NCBI RefSeq assembly: GCF_026342835.1
Contig: NZ_JAPEMI010000001.1
Location: 6,392,501 to 6,456,500, forward strand
Source: Streptomyces sp. NBC_00154
GTDB lineage: Bacteria; Actinomycetota; Actinomycetes; Streptomycetales; Streptomycetaceae
DNA length: 64,000 nt
Reading direction: 5' to 3'
Part shown: piece by piece, positions 32,659-42,799 of the stretch
How positions within the stretch are numbered: position 1 is the first letter of the stretch
How the letters are laid out: each line of letters starts with the position of its first letter
Position numbers and translations under genes: made by a program
Notes under the pieces: model-generated
Seen by the model: the letters and a program-made list of their open reading frames with translations, nothing else
What the model was told of the DNA's origin: nothing
The model's database searches: none

Positions 32659-33939
32659 CTATCCAGATACTTCCGTAGGGCGGTGAGCGGCAGGGGCACA
32701 GTCCTTCAGAAGGCTGTCGGCGACGGCTTCCTCGTAGACGGCGAGTTTCTCCCTTGCCATGGTCTCGGCGAGTTTCGGGTCCCACAACGTGTCCTGGGGC
32801 TTGCCGTCGAGCGGGACATGGTCGATGTCGGCACGGACGCCGTTGAGATAGTCCGCGCTGCTCATGCGCCATGGCTCGGCGCCGTAGCGGGTACGCAGTG
32901 CGTTGGTCATCGCGATGCCGGGCCAGTCGAAGTCGCCGTGGTACCGGAGTAGACCGCCGTTGTCGACGATGAGCCGGGCAAGGCGGTGGAAGGCGGTCGA
33001 GGGGCGGCCTTCTGCGCAGATCAGTGGTGGGCTGCTCGCGCCAAGTTCGCCGGCGGCGCGGCGAAGTACGGCGGGGTTCTCGCAGACGTACACCGTTGGC
33101 AGGTTCACGCTGATCGGCAGGGTGATGAGCTGGTGGAGGGTGATGTGGAAGGGGGTGCCGTAGCGGGCGGCGTCGGTGAGCCACTGGCCCAGTCCCTGTC
33201 CCGTCGCGGGGAGATTGAGGACGAGAGCGCGGCTGGCGAGGTCGTCGACGATGACATCGAAGGCGTCCCACAGCTCGCGTCGTGCCTCGGCTCCTGGTCC
33301 GAGTGGGATTCCGCGTGCCATGGCCAGGGCCCGCAGGACCAGGGTCGGCAGCGAGCCGCGGCCGGGGTTGAGGGCTTTGGTGTCTCCTGTGGTGGCGTCG
33401 GCCAGTGAGGGCAGCATGACCGGGGGTGATCCGCTGGGTCGGCTGTAGAGGAATTCCAGGACGCGGACAGCCTGGCTGAAGAGGTGAGTGTCCTCCTTGT
33501 TGATCAGCCCAGTGATCGTGCCATCGGATGCGAGGCCGGCCAGCCATTGCCGGTACCAGGGGTGCTCGGTGTGCAACGGGCTGGTCTCGCCCTCGACCAG
33601 GATCCTCTGCCGGGCTTGTTCAAGTGTGGTCCGCTCATCGGCGCGGAAGCGCAGCTCCGGGCCGATCCGTTCCAGAACATCGCGGAGCGACACGCCCGCG
33701 ACGTTGCGGACGCTCTCCTCCAGCACCGAGAGGGGGATGGTGATGCGGCGGACGTCGGCCGAGCGGTAGGTACCGGTGATGCCGATGACGGCGTTGCGTT
33801 CGGCTGTGGTCGGGTTGGTCAAGCCGATGGAGCCCTCGATCTCGCCGCCGCTGCGTTCGAGCGAGCGCCGGGCAGCGGCCAGGAGGCGGCGAAACTCAGG
33901 GCCCCGGTAGCGCTCGTATACCTCTGCTGGCGTGGTCAT
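32659..33939 (-). CDS. jetD: Wadjet type II JetD, topoisomerase-primase-like nuclease
   Basis: A 426-aa protein of the TIGR02679 / DUF3323-DUF2399 type. The N-terminal half is the DNA-arm domain. The C-terminal half holds a Toprim-like core, with the acidic residue in VYVCENPAVL (about 280) and the DxD-like YHGDFDWPG near 335, which bind metal for cleavage. In Wadjet, JetD makes the double-strand cut in small circular plasmids after the JetABC motor has extruded the loop. The start overlaps the jetC stop (ATGA). The catalytic residues appear intact and the length matches the family. Confidence 0.9.
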   Translation of the reverse strand: MTTPAEVYERYRGPEFRRLLAAARRSLERSGGEIEGSIGLTNPTTAERNAVIGITGTYRSADVRRITIPLSVLEESVRNVAGVSLRDVLERIGPELRFRADERTTLEQARQRILVEGETSPLHTEHPWYRQWLAGLASDGTITGLINKEDTHLFSQAVRVLEFLYSRPSGSPPVMLPSLADATTGDTKALNPGRGSLPTLVLRALAMARGIPLGPGAEARRELWDAFDVIVDDLASRALVLNLPATGQGLGQWLTDAARYGTPFHITLHQLITLPISVNLPTVYVCENPAVLRRAAGELGASSPPLICAEGRPSTAFHRLARLIVDNGGLLRYHGDFDWPGIAMTNALRTRYGAEPWRMSSADYLNGVRADIDHVPLDGKPQDTLWDPKLAETMAREKLAVYEEAVADSLLKDCAPAAHRPTEVSG

Positions 33940-36900
33940 GCCGATTCTTCGGCGTCGTCGCTCGTAGACTCGTCGTCCGGGATGTCACCGAGCAGTCCTG
34001 CCTGCGCGGGGACGTGCCGACGGGGCGTGAAGCCGAGGAGTTCGGCAGCCAGGTCGTCGGATCCGGGATACTCGAGGTCATCGAGGATCTGTTCGCCGTC
34101 CCAGACGAGCAGCATGGCGGAGACGGTGTGGGATGCCTCGTCGTGCTTCATGTCGTAGTGCGAGATCTGCGGCACCTCGGGGTAGGTGATCCACAGGTCG
34201 TAGCCGGTCATGAAGAGGTCGAGGTCGAACTTGGCGGTGAGGGCGAGAAGGTCGGGGCGGTATTTCTCGTCGATGCCGGCGAATGCCTCGTCCAGCGCGA
34301 TCAGGCGCGGGCAGGTGGGGTAGGCGGAGCTGTACTGGGCGTGGGCGGCTGCGAAGAGCGGCAGGTGGATCGAGGCGGACTTCTCACCGCCGGACATCAC
34401 GCTGTGCTTGGCCTTGGTGAGGACCTCTCCCTTCCTCTTCTCCTCCGGGCTCATGCCCTGCCGGAACAGGCGGAGTTCGAACCTGCGCCAGGCGCGGTAA
34501 TCCAGGACCTCGGCGATCACCTGCTGGTAACTGCGCTTCTTGTCGGCAGCGGCCTTGGCGCGGATCTGGCTGCGCAGGTGGGAGCGGAGTTCGGCCAGCC
34601 CGGCGGGGCCCAGGCCGGAGGCGTCCTTGTCGAGCAGTTTGTTGACGGCCTGCTGGGAGTCGGTGAGGGCGTCGGAGACGACCCAGTTGATGCCAACCGT
34701 CGCGCCGGAGGACATCGGCTTGGCCCGGGTATCGGCGTCCATGCTCTTGACCAGGTCGCGGGCGGCGATGGTGCGGTCGTGGATCTGCTGGGCCAGTCCG
34801 GTCAGGAGCCCGTCCTCCAGGACGGTGCGTTCCTTGTCTTCCAGCAGCACACTCTGGTCGGCGAGCTGTTCGGCCAGACGGCGTCCGAAGTCCGCTACGG
34901 GGGCGGGTCCTTCGCTGTCGGTGACCCGGGCCAGGATGATGTCGCCGGCCGGCTCCCACTCGAAGAGGTAGCCCTGGTCGGATTCCAGCAGGGCTGACTC
35001 CAGCGTGGTGATGGCGGTGGAGATCTTTGTCGTGACGGTCTTCAGGAGGCTCGCGGTGATCGGGCGACCACGGGTCGCCTCGTCGAGCGCGGTGATCAGT
35101 GAGGCGACGGATTCGGGGACGACACGTCGGGCGGCCTCCGTGCCCGTGAGGGAGGTAACGGGCGAGGTGAGGCTGTCCATGAGGGCTTGGACTGCCTGCT
35201 CGGGACTCAGCCACATGTCGTGCGGTAGCCAGACGGTGTCGGCGGTTGCTTCGAGCAGGCCGAGAAGGTCGGGCCGGGCGTACGGCTCCAGCGTGAGTGT
35301 GGTGCGCACCTGCTCGGCCACGGCCGTGGCCAGTGCTACACGGCCGAACTCCAGGGCGTGGTCAGCCTTCAGAAGCCGGTCTCGCTGCTCTTCCGCATCC
35401 TTCTTCGCACGGCCGTATGTCGTCTCTGCCTCCGCGAGCTGTTCCTCGGATTCCGCGATCTGCTGGAGAATCTCCTGGAGTGGGGCTTCGAGCGTTGCCT
35501 CCTGAGTCCGTAGACGCTCCTCCTGAACGGCGAACTCGTCCTTGCGCGCCTGCAGCGCCTCGGCCTGCTCTGCGCAGGACTCCGCCTGCTCTTCGATGAT
35601 CTCCTTGCGGCCGGCGATGTCGCGCTCGGCAGCATCGGCTTGCTCACGGCAGGAGGAGAGCGCTCTGCCGGCGTCGGCGAAATCGTCGACGGCTTGGGCG
35701 ACGTTGTCCAGTTCCTCTCGGCGCGTGGGCAGTCGCGCGGCCGTGGCGGCATGCCGAAGCTGCCGGTTCTTCTCATGGGCCCGGGCGATCGCCCCGTCGA
35801 GTCGCTTGCGTGCCTCGGTGAAGCGGCGGCGGGCTCCGGCGACCTTCTCCGCCACCACCGCCACCTCACGCACCGCATCGGTGATCGCCTTGGTACGGGG
35901 GAGCTCATGCCTGGCGCGGTCGAAGTCGTCGAATGCTTCGTGCGCGTACCGCTGCTGTTCCGCGATGCCGGTGAGCTCGGCTTCCAGGACGGCGATGGAT
36001 TCTTCGAGGCGTTCCAGCCGTTCGCGCCGACGGGCTGCCCGCGCGGTGGCCCCGATGTACTCCGGCTGTGCCTTGGGATGAGCACCGACCTGGACGCCGA
36101 GGCAGAAGTGCGACCCCGCGGTCACCGAGGGAGCAGACAGCGCATCGTCCGCTGCCGGGGCGTCGTCCATGACGGCGATGGAGGCCAGGACAGCCTGGAC
36201 GGCAGCAGAGCTGACATGCTGCTGATCTTCGACGAGCAGGACATCGGCCAGGGTACGTCCGGTGGGTCGCTGAGCAGGGGGCAGCGGGCGCAGATAGGCG
36301 TCGGCGACCTTGTCGTGCAGTGCCTGGTCGGTCAGCGCAGCGTCGGGGTGCAGCCAGGCGGTGAGTAGGCCAGCCGCGTACAGGGCGCCTTCCACCGCAG
36401 CCGCGTGGCCGTCGGAGATGTGATCGGCGAACCGTACGAGCTGCCACAGCGGAGCGCCCGGCCGCTCATCGCGGCTGGCAGGGCGCATGTCACTAGACGG
36501 GGGTGCATCGTCGCCCTCGGCCGCCACGGTGTCGCGCTCAGCCTGCCTGGCTCGCAGAGCGTCCGCAATGTCGCTGTGCTGCCGCTTCAACGCCTCGACG
36601 CGGGTCAGTGCTCTGGTGCGGCGTCGGTCGGCGAGGGTATGGAAGACCTCCGGCAGCGGGGCCGCTTCGGGTTCCTCCGCGGCGTCGATGGCCGCGCGCA
36701 GCACGTCACCGTCGGCGGCGACCAGTACCGCGGTGTCGTCGCTGCCGCTCCAGCGGCAGATGAAGTCGTCCAGCTCCCGGCCGGCCTCGACGCGGGCGAC
36801 GGTGAGCTTCTCGGCCGCTGCGGCGGACTGCCGCTCGGTCTCAGCCAGCTCACCGCTCGCCGCGTCACAGCGTTCTTGCTCGCGTTCTTGGCCCTTCGCG

Positions 36901-38255
36901 GCGTCCTCGAAGCCGCCGAGCAGGTCTTGTACGTCCTGCACTTCGCTGCGCCGCGCGGCAACCCGACCCGCGATATGCGTGTCCAGCTCAGCACCGAGAT
37001 CCAGCGTGTCGTCGTCGTGGAGGATGCCACAACGGCGCGCCGCGTCCATGAGGCCGTGGGTGTGCCGGGAGGCCGCCTTGCGCAGTTCATCGTGCCGTTG
37101 GAGGGCGCGGTCCGCCTCCCGCTTGAGAGTGGCCAAGCTCTCCTGGGCCCGGTTGAGGTGGCGTTCACTGCCGGCGATACCCAGGCGCTCCGTGCGTACA
37201 CGCTCGCGCAGCTCCTTGAGCCCGTCCTGCTTCTTGATGGCGTCGTGGTTCTTGTACTCGGTCAGGCGGGCATCGATCTCGTTGCACCGGCGTTCGCCGG
37301 TATCCCGCTCCTGCTGTGCCGCGGTCAGCTGCTGCTCGGCGGTGCGGCGGGCGACCGCCGCTTCCATGATCGTCTCGCATTGGGTGGCCGTGTCCTGGAT
37401 GCGCCCGGAGACATGGTCGACGCGGTCACGGGCATGGGCGCGCAGGTAACTGGTGTATTCACGCAGGAAGTTCCGGACTGCGGTATCCGCCCCCATAAGC
37501 GCGTTGAGAAGCGCCTGGATCTCGGCCAGGTTCTCAAAGTCGCGGGCAGCTTGGAGGACGAGGGCATCATCGACGGGGCGCAGTCCGGCGGTGAGGGTGT
37601 CGGACACCTTGACCGGGTCGAGATCCTTGGCCAGCAGCGGGCGCCGCAGCTGGAGCAGAAGATTGACCAGCTGGTTGTAGCGCTCGCGGCCCAGCCCGAA
37701 CAGCCGGTCATCGATCGCCTCACGGTATGCCTCCGCCGTGGCGTAGATGGCCCCTTCGCCCAGCAGCTTCTTCAGGGCGTTCTCCCGCAGCGGGCGCGAG
37801 GCGGCATCCAGCAGGCCGAAGTCGATACCGACCCTGCCCTCGGTGACGAAGAAGAAGCGGGCCGGCGTGGACATGGGCTTGGTCACCCTCATGCCGATCC
37901 CCACGGTGACGGCTTCGAGGACCTCATCATCGGGTCCGGTGCGGGCGAACTCCATCCATACATAGCCGTAAGCGGACTCCTGCTCCTTGTAGAGCAGGTT
38001 CGACTTCATGGTCCGCTCCTCACCGCTGAACGGATCAAGACGCCGCGCGTCAAGGACACCGTCCAGTACGAGGGGGAACAGCACTTCGAGGGCCTTGGTC
38101 TTGCCGGAGCCGTTGTGCCCGCGCAGGACCAGACGGCCGTCGGCGAAGACGAACTCCTCGTCCGTGTAGTCCCAGAGGCCGATCACCCCGGCGCGCGTGG
38201 GCTTGAAACGAACCTCCGGCTGGTCAGCGGTGCGGGAATGAGGGATGAGCGTCAT
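33936..38255 (-). CDS. jetC: Wadjet type II JetC, SMC/MukB-like ATPase
   Basis: 1439 aa, TIGR02680 type. An N-terminal ATPase half has LVLRGHNGSGKTKALEVLFP as Walker A near 48. A very long coiled coil rich in Glu, Arg and Ala with a hinge-like globular centre (about 560-760) follows. The C-terminus has HSVMSGGEKSASIHLPL as ABC signature and LIALDEAFAGID as Walker B. This is the loop-extruding motor of the condensin-like JetABC complex. It overlaps jetB and jetD by ATGA on both sides, so subunits are made together. All motor motifs are present. Confidence 0.92.
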   Translation of the reverse strand: MTLIPHSRTADQPEVRFKPTRAGVIGLWDYTDEEFVFADGRLVLRGHNGSGKTKALEVLFPLVLDGVLDARRLDPFSGEERTMKSNLLYKEQESAYGYVWMEFARTGPDDEVLEAVTVGIGMRVTKPMSTPARFFFVTEGRVGIDFGLLDAASRPLRENALKKLLGEGAIYATAEAYREAIDDRLFGLGRERYNQLVNLLLQLRRPLLAKDLDPVKVSDTLTAGLRPVDDALVLQAARDFENLAEIQALLNALMGADTAVRNFLREYTSYLRAHARDRVDHVSGRIQDTATQCETIMEAAVARRTAEQQLTAAQQERDTGERRCNEIDARLTEYKNHDAIKKQDGLKELRERVRTERLGIAGSERHLNRAQESLATLKREADRALQRHDELRKAASRHTHGLMDAARRCGILHDDDTLDLGAELDTHIAGRVAARRSEVQDVQDLLGGFEDAAKGQEREQERCDAASGELAETERQSAAAAEKLTVARVEAGRELDDFICRWSGSDDTAVLVAADGDVLRAAIDAAEEPEAAPLPEVFHTLADRRRTRALTRVEALKRQHSDIADALRARQAERDTVAAEGDDAPPSSDMRPASRDERPGAPLWQLVRFADHISDGHAAAVEGALYAAGLLTAWLHPDAALTDQALHDKVADAYLRPLPPAQRPTGRTLADVLLVEDQQHVSSAAVQAVLASIAVMDDAPAADDALSAPSVTAGSHFCLGVQVGAHPKAQPEYIGATARAARRRERLERLEESIAVLEAELTGIAEQQRYAHEAFDDFDRARHELPRTKAITDAVREVAVVAEKVAGARRRFTEARKRLDGAIARAHEKNRQLRHAATAARLPTRREELDNVAQAVDDFADAGRALSSCREQADAAERDIAGRKEIIEEQAESCAEQAEALQARKDEFAVQEERLRTQEATLEAPLQEILQQIAESEEQLAEAETTYGRAKKDAEEQRDRLLKADHALEFGRVALATAVAEQVRTTLTLEPYARPDLLGLLEATADTVWLPHDMWLSPEQAVQALMDSLTSPVTSLTGTEAARRVVPESVASLITALDEATRGRPITASLLKTVTTKISTAITTLESALLESDQGYLFEWEPAGDIILARVTDSEGPAPVADFGRRLAEQLADQSVLLEDKERTVLEDGLLTGLAQQIHDRTIAARDLVKSMDADTRAKPMSSGATVGINWVVSDALTDSQQAVNKLLDKDASGLGPAGLAELRSHLRSQIRAKAAADKKRSYQQVIAEVLDYRAWRRFELRLFRQGMSPEEKRKGEVLTKAKHSVMSGGEKSASIHLPLFAAAHAQYSSAYPTCPRLIALDEAFAGIDEKYRPDLLALTAKFDLDLFMTGYDLWITYPEVPQISHYDMKHDEASHTVSAMLLVWDGEQILDDLEYPGSDDLAAELLGFTPRRHVPAQAGLLGDIPDDESTSDDAEESA

Positions 38256-39673
38256 CGAGAAGTTTCCTCAGTGGGGAAGTCGAGAGCGAACTCGCCGTCG
38301 AGCGCGGGACGTGGCAAGACGGCGGTGATGTTGCGGTAGCGGCCGGCCGCGGGCCGCACCAGGACCCCGCCGGGGACGATATGGACAAGGCACAGGTCCG
38401 CCAGGAGCGCGATCGCCTCTGCCAGCAGCCCGCCGGGATCGGCCTGCCATTTGTTGGTGAAGGAGGAGGGGCCGAACTCTTCATAGAGTTCGTTGATCAT
38501 CTGCTCGAGCGTGCCGTGTTCCACGAAAGGCAAGCCCGTCTGCCCCTCCTGCTCCGTGGCGTCCGGATCGGCCTCGTCCGCGTGGTGGCCGGTGTCCGCG
38601 TGGGGGTCGTGAGCCAGGGCTTCGAGCGTGCCGGCTTGCGGCAGGGCCATATCGATGCGGCTCACCAGGTCCGCGTGTTCCTCCATCGGATCGGCGGGCA
38701 GCAGGTACTGGAGACTGCTGGCTCGGTCCGGGTCCTCCCGCAGGTCCGCGATCTTCGCGAGCATCAGCCCAGCGGTACGGTTGACCGCTCCGCCGCGGCC
38801 GGGGAACCGCTTGTCGGTGAAGTGCCCTGTGGTGTCGACGAGCATGATCCCCTCGGCCCGGCGCTCGACAGGCAACCCGGTCAGCCGTGCGATGTCCTCG
38901 GCCAGGGTGGGCTGGCGCAGCGCTATCGCCGTCTCCGCGTCGGTGTCGCCGAAGTAGACCACCGGGTACTCGATCAGCAGCCGCCGGGCTCGTTGGGCAG
39001 CGAGCCGCCGCCGGGGGTCCCGTCCGGTGCCGGCGGTCGGCGCATCCAGCAGGCCAGCAGCGCTGACCAGATGTTGCAGGGGCTTGTTCGGCCGGAACAG
39101 AGCCGCGCAGGTGTCGTGGTCGATGTCGAACAGCGCATCCCCACGGTCGTGGTCACGGGCCCAGTCCTCCATGGACCCGTCGGAGATCCGCAGCGCACCG
39201 CGGTCGACCAGCCAGTCCACCACGTCAACGACCGCGTCCTTGTGACCCGGTGCGGTCGCATCGAAGCCCAGGTGCTCGATCGAATTGGCAGAGGGCGCGA
39301 GGAGTTTGACGAGATCGGCGAGGTTGATCTCGACCCGAGACCGGTGCAGGCACGCCAGGATCAGGCAAAGGTAGGCCAGCCGGCGCCGGTCGAACGGCTT
39401 CTTGCTCTTCACCGTGAGGAACGCCTGGCTGGCATCGAAGGCATCCAGGCGCCGCAGCAGCCGGGCGTGACGGGCGCTGGTCTGCAAGGAGTAGCCGAAC
39501 AGGTCCCGGAAATCCTTGGCCAGTTCGTCGGCCCACTGCAGCACCAGCGCAAGGGCCTTGGCCCGCGGGTAGCTCTCGTTGACGACGCCGTGAAGCAGCA
39601 TGAGCCGGGCCGCTTGCTGGTACGAGCCAAGGTCCGCAGGCTCCACGGAGACGGCTACGCGATGGGCGGGCAT
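38252..39673 (-). CDS. jetB: Wadjet type II JetB, MukE-like kite subunit
   Basis: 473 aa from the ATG at 39673 (MPAHRVAVSVEPADLGSY), TIGR02678/DUF2398 type. I chose this start because it shares a base with the jetA stop (TGATG). The longer frame to 39781 would lie entirely in jetA. Helical N-terminus with RLMLLHGVVNESYPRAKALA; later winged-helix-like segments and LLPADPMEEHADLVSR. In Wadjet, JetB dimerises and bridges the kleisin JetA to DNA and the motor. It is followed by jetC with ATGA overlap. Confidence 0.88.
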   Translation of the reverse strand: MPAHRVAVSVEPADLGSYQQAARLMLLHGVVNESYPRAKALALVLQWADELAKDFRDLFGYSLQTSARHARLLRRLDAFDASQAFLTVKSKKPFDRRRLAYLCLILACLHRSRVEINLADLVKLLAPSANSIEHLGFDATAPGHKDAVVDVVDWLVDRGALRISDGSMEDWARDHDRGDALFDIDHDTCAALFRPNKPLQHLVSAAGLLDAPTAGTGRDPRRRLAAQRARRLLIEYPVVYFGDTDAETAIALRQPTLAEDIARLTGLPVERRAEGIMLVDTTGHFTDKRFPGRGGAVNRTAGLMLAKIADLREDPDRASSLQYLLPADPMEEHADLVSRIDMALPQAGTLEALAHDPHADTGHHADEADPDATEQEGQTGLPFVEHGTLEQMINELYEEFGPSSFTNKWQADPGGLLAEAIALLADLCLVHIVPGGVLVRPAAGRYRNITAVLPRPALDGEFALDFPTEETSR

Positions 39674-41241
39674 CAGCACGTCTCCGTTCGGCGTCGACGC
39701 ATCGCACCATGGGGCTTGATCTCCAGAGTGAAGCCGGGCAGGTGCAGCGTGCCGGTCTCGGTCCGCAGCTGGCTGCCGCACTCGCTCGGGACCAGGCGCA
39801 GCGTCAGGACATCGCTGCTGCCGGTCCCCGAACGCAGTCGGCCTGCCACGATCGTCCGCGCCTGAAGGGCACGGGTCAACAGCTTGAGCACGGCGCGGGT
39901 CTCCGCCGCGTTCAGCACCCGGTCGTGAGGCCCGTGATCAAGAAGATACGTGGCGGCCTCCCGATCCGCGGCCCGATCCGCCAACTGCTGCTCACGCAGC
40001 CGGGCACGGGCACCACGGCTCGTACGGACCGGCTGCGGGCCGCCCGGCGCCGGCCGCTTGCCATGCCTGAACAAGCTGATGCTGACCTCCACCCCGGGCG
40101 CATCCCACCACGTCGTGCGCGGCGAGATCTGGTCGTCATCGTCGTGAGCGCCCGACAGATGCCGCACCGAGCGCAGGTCGAAAGCAGCGGACACCAGAGC
40201 GTTGGCCGCCTGCTCATCCGGCGCCCCGGCCGCCCAGGCGGCGAGATGCCGCAGCTGGGTGGTCCGGCTCACCCCGCCTCGACGCGACTCCGTCACCTGC
40301 CGCAGCAAGGCGATGACCCCGGAGATGGCGGTGCGGGTAGCGCCTTGCAACTGGGCGGCCTTGGTCTCCCCAGCACCTTCCGCCAAGAACCACTGGCGCA
40401 GCCCCATCCAGCGCCGCCGCCAGTCCTCAAGCCGCGCGGCCGGACGCATCATGGGCCGCTCATCGACAGCCGCGGCCCGCTCCAGCAGGGTCTCCACCCC
40501 GCTGTCTTCCACCTCGTACACGGCCTCGGCCAGCCGGGGCGCGTAGCGCTCCAGCTCTGCCGTGAACTCACTCATGTGCGCCAGCAGGGCGTGCTTGTAC
40601 CGCAGGAACGTCTCCGGGGAGATATCCGTCGTACGCGCCACGTCGTTGAGGGTCAGATAGAAACGCGCCGCCCGCTGCGTCATGTCCTCCAACACGCTGT
40701 CGAGCCGGGCGAGCTTGCGGTACACCTCGTCCCGGTCGCCTTCCCGGTTCGCGGCCGCCAGCGCCTTGAAGTCCGCCAGGATGTCGGCGAAGACCAGCCG
40801 CGACAGGTTCGCGTCCTGCACCCGGGAGCCGATGACCTCCTCCACCGCGCAGTAGACGCGGTAACCGATCTCCGTGAACTGGTAGACCGACTGCCGGTTT
40901 CGGTATGCGGCCAAATTGCCGCACCGCGCCGCGTCCTCCACTCGGTAGAGGACCTGCTCATTGTCCGCGGAGAGGTTGTCGAGCATGGCCCGCAGGTTCA
41001 AGTCTGTGGCGGACGGCACCTCGTCATGCGCTATCGCCAGCTCTCTCAGTGCGCTCGCCACATCGTCGGGGTGAACCTGTACCTGATGCACGGCCCGCAG
41101 CACGTTCATCGCCCGCAGCACCCACAGATACGCCACGTGATCATCCCGCTGTGCGAAGTTGAACAGCCGCAGCCGGTCACCCACCGTCAATGAGTCAAGA
41201 TTGAACGACTCGGAGACTCCCGAGTCATCGTGTTCAAGCAC
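39673..41241 (-). CDS. jetA: Wadjet type II JetA, kleisin subunit
   Basis: 522 aa, TIGR02677/DUF2397 type, first gene of the operon. It starts MLEHDDSGVSESFNLDSL and soon carries LRLFNFAQRDDHVAYLWVLR, the typical N-terminal block. The middle is helical (DMTQRAARFYLTLND), and a basic C-terminal part contains LLKLLTRALQARTI. JetA is the kleisin linking the two JetC heads. The start context is plausible (GGGGCGGGATAGGTGCTTG upstream). The operon order jetA-B-C-D is that of complete type II systems. Confidence 0.88.
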   Translation of the reverse strand: MLEHDDSGVSESFNLDSLTVGDRLRLFNFAQRDDHVAYLWVLRAMNVLRAVHQVQVHPDDVASALRELAIAHDEVPSATDLNLRAMLDNLSADNEQVLYRVEDAARCGNLAAYRNRQSVYQFTEIGYRVYCAVEEVIGSRVQDANLSRLVFADILADFKALAAANREGDRDEVYRKLARLDSVLEDMTQRAARFYLTLNDVARTTDISPETFLRYKHALLAHMSEFTAELERYAPRLAEAVYEVEDSGVETLLERAAAVDERPMMRPAARLEDWRRRWMGLRQWFLAEGAGETKAAQLQGATRTAISGVIALLRQVTESRRGGVSRTTQLRHLAAWAAGAPDEQAANALVSAAFDLRSVRHLSGAHDDDDQISPRTTWWDAPGVEVSISLFRHGKRPAPGGPQPVRTSRGARARLREQQLADRAADREAATYLLDHGPHDRVLNAAETRAVLKLLTRALQARTIVAGRLRSGTGSSDVLTLRLVPSECGSQLRTETGTLHLPGFTLEIKPHGAMRRRRTETC

Positions 41242-41892
41242 CTATCCCGCCCCTCGTCTCGCCACACACCGTGCATACCCTCACAGACACCACTGACAAT
41301 CGGCCCGTGGCGGGCGGGGGGAGAAGCCGCTTCCACCCCTCTTCAAGCCCTTTCGGCAGTTCCCGCCTGAGCGCGCACGCTCTGTGAAGACGGATCCTCG
41401 CTGGCTCGCTCGGGACGCCACCCTCTCGCGGGCGCTGGACAGCGACGGCCCCAGTGCCTGCTCCGTCCACGCTGCCTACGACGAATCGGGCATCCAAGTG
41501 CAGGTCCCGGCAACCGTGTTCGCCCCGCAAGGCGGAGCCTCCGCGAATGCCAAGGTGGCCCGGCCGGTCAGCGACGGTCAAGCCCTGATCGACGAGGACG
41601 CCCAGCAGCTGCGCGACCAGGAGGCGGGAGAACTGCTTCAAGCCGGATAAGCCCGGACACAGCAGCCGCCGCGCGCCGGGCTCCCGGGGCAAATTCGCCC
41701 ACGGCAGACGAGAAAGGACCTCAAAGGACTGGAACCCTTTCCGGGGCTATGTCAACGTACAACACCCCCGGAAGCGCAGGGTCAGCAAGAGCCCACCGGG
41801 TGACACGATAAGGAGCCTCTTCTGTCGACGCACGCACTTCGGTCTGTGCGGTTGACCGCCCCCACCTTCTTCTCCCTGGGCGCACTCAACGC
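41242..41892. other. 651-bp region upstream of Wadjet, no convincing gene
   Basis: Two overlapping open frames (plus 41384-41650 and minus 41234-41692) have weak codon bias and no recognisable domain. The Wadjet promoter should lie in the part next to 41241. I see no clear operator or hairpin. Confidence 0.35.
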
Positions 41893-42186
41893 ATGGACCA
41901 CGCGCACACCCAATCCGACTACGGGGCACACTCCTCAGCCATCTGTTTGTGCGTCTGCGCGGCCGGCCTCTTCAGAGAGGTCCTGGTGCAGCACGGCTAC
42001 CCCCTTGATCGCCACATTCTCGCCTATGTGGCCAGGAGTCCCGGATCGGTAAGTCGCGTAATCGCAACGCAGGTTGGAAGGGGGAATCGTGTTGCCGCGA
42101 GGCTCCAGCACCTCTGCGAGGCACGACTATTGGTCGCCGATCAGGGCGGCACGGGCAACTTGAGGGCCTACCGATTGGCGTCGTGA
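41893..42186 (+). CDS. Small protein with possible winged-helix region
   Basis: 97 aa, starting MDHAHTQSDYGAHSSAICLC. The second half (LAYVARSPGSVSRVIATQVG, then ARLQHLCEARLLVADQG) has the helix-turn-helix-plus-wing pattern of small DNA-binding proteins. Followed 50 bp later by a perfect hairpin. No family is recognised. It may be a regulator of the divergent Wadjet operon, but it could be an untranslated frame. Confidence 0.4.
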   Translation: MDHAHTQSDYGAHSSAICLCVCAAGLFREVLVQHGYPLDRHILAYVARSPGSVSRVIATQVGRGNRVAARLQHLCEARLLVADQGGTGNLRAYRLAS

Positions 42187-42601
42187 CGGGCAGCGGAGGA
42201 CGGACTTCAGCGGGACGCGAGCGCAACATAGACCATGATCGCCGGTTAGCCAAACCGGCGATCGTAGTGACCATTGAGGGTGTTCGCATTCGGCTGTGCT
42301 TGGTGGTGGAGCCGTAGCGAACGCAGGCCAGCGCCGCGCAGTCGAGAGGAGGCAAGGAGCGGATCTGGCCTGTGGCCTTCTGACATGGGCAGCGCCCCCC
42401 GCTGAGATTCGGCGACACCTGCGCGCATTGCGCGTGGTGTCGGTGTTGTCGATTCCGCCCTGTCGCTCCTCGTCTCTGAGCAAGGAAGACCCCTTTCATG
42501 CGCCGATCCGCGATGCCGCCTGCCCTTTTCAAGCTCCGGCCAGAAATTTCCCCTGACTGGCTTGCCGACGCCACGCCTCTTCTGGGCGGCGAGGTGGCCT
42601 C
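42187..42601. other. 415-bp region without a gene, containing a perfect hairpin
   Basis: GATCGCCGGTT (42237-42247) and AACCGGCGATC (42253-42263) form an 11-bp stem with a 5-nt loop, a probable terminator for the small gene before it. The rest shows no supported feature except presumed promoter sequence for the excisionase gene. Confidence 0.5.
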
Positions 42602-42799
42602 GTGGCGGTAGCGGTCAGGCAGGGTCAAAAGCTCACGGTGGACGAGGTCTGCTCTGAGCTGCAGATCGTGCGTTCAACTTTCTACGACTGGCGACAGAAG
42701 GGGCGCGGACCGCGCTGCATTCGACTGCCTAACGGCTCGCTTCGAATACGGCGCGGCGATTTCGAAAACTGGCTTATGGATTACGAGGACCCTTCCTGA
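42602..42799 (+). CDS. Excisionase-type HTH protein
   Basis: 65 aa from GTG 42602. TVDEVCSELQIVRSTFYDWRQ and the following RLPNGSLRIRRGDFENWL are the paired helix-turn-helix and wing of HTH_17/AlpA-type excisionases. Its TGA overlaps the ATG of the integrase fragment (TGATG), the usual xis-int arrangement of Streptomyces integrative elements. The partner integrase is truncated, so the pair is no longer functional for excision. Confidence 0.75.
   Translation: MAVAVRQGQKLTVDEVCSELQIVRSTFYDWRQKGRGPRCIRLPNGSLRIRRGDFENWLMDYEDPS

Noticed and set aside
36405..38339. A 644-aa plus-strand frame opposite jetC
   Set aside because: No domain, biased composition, and fully antisense to a gene with intact ATPase motifs.
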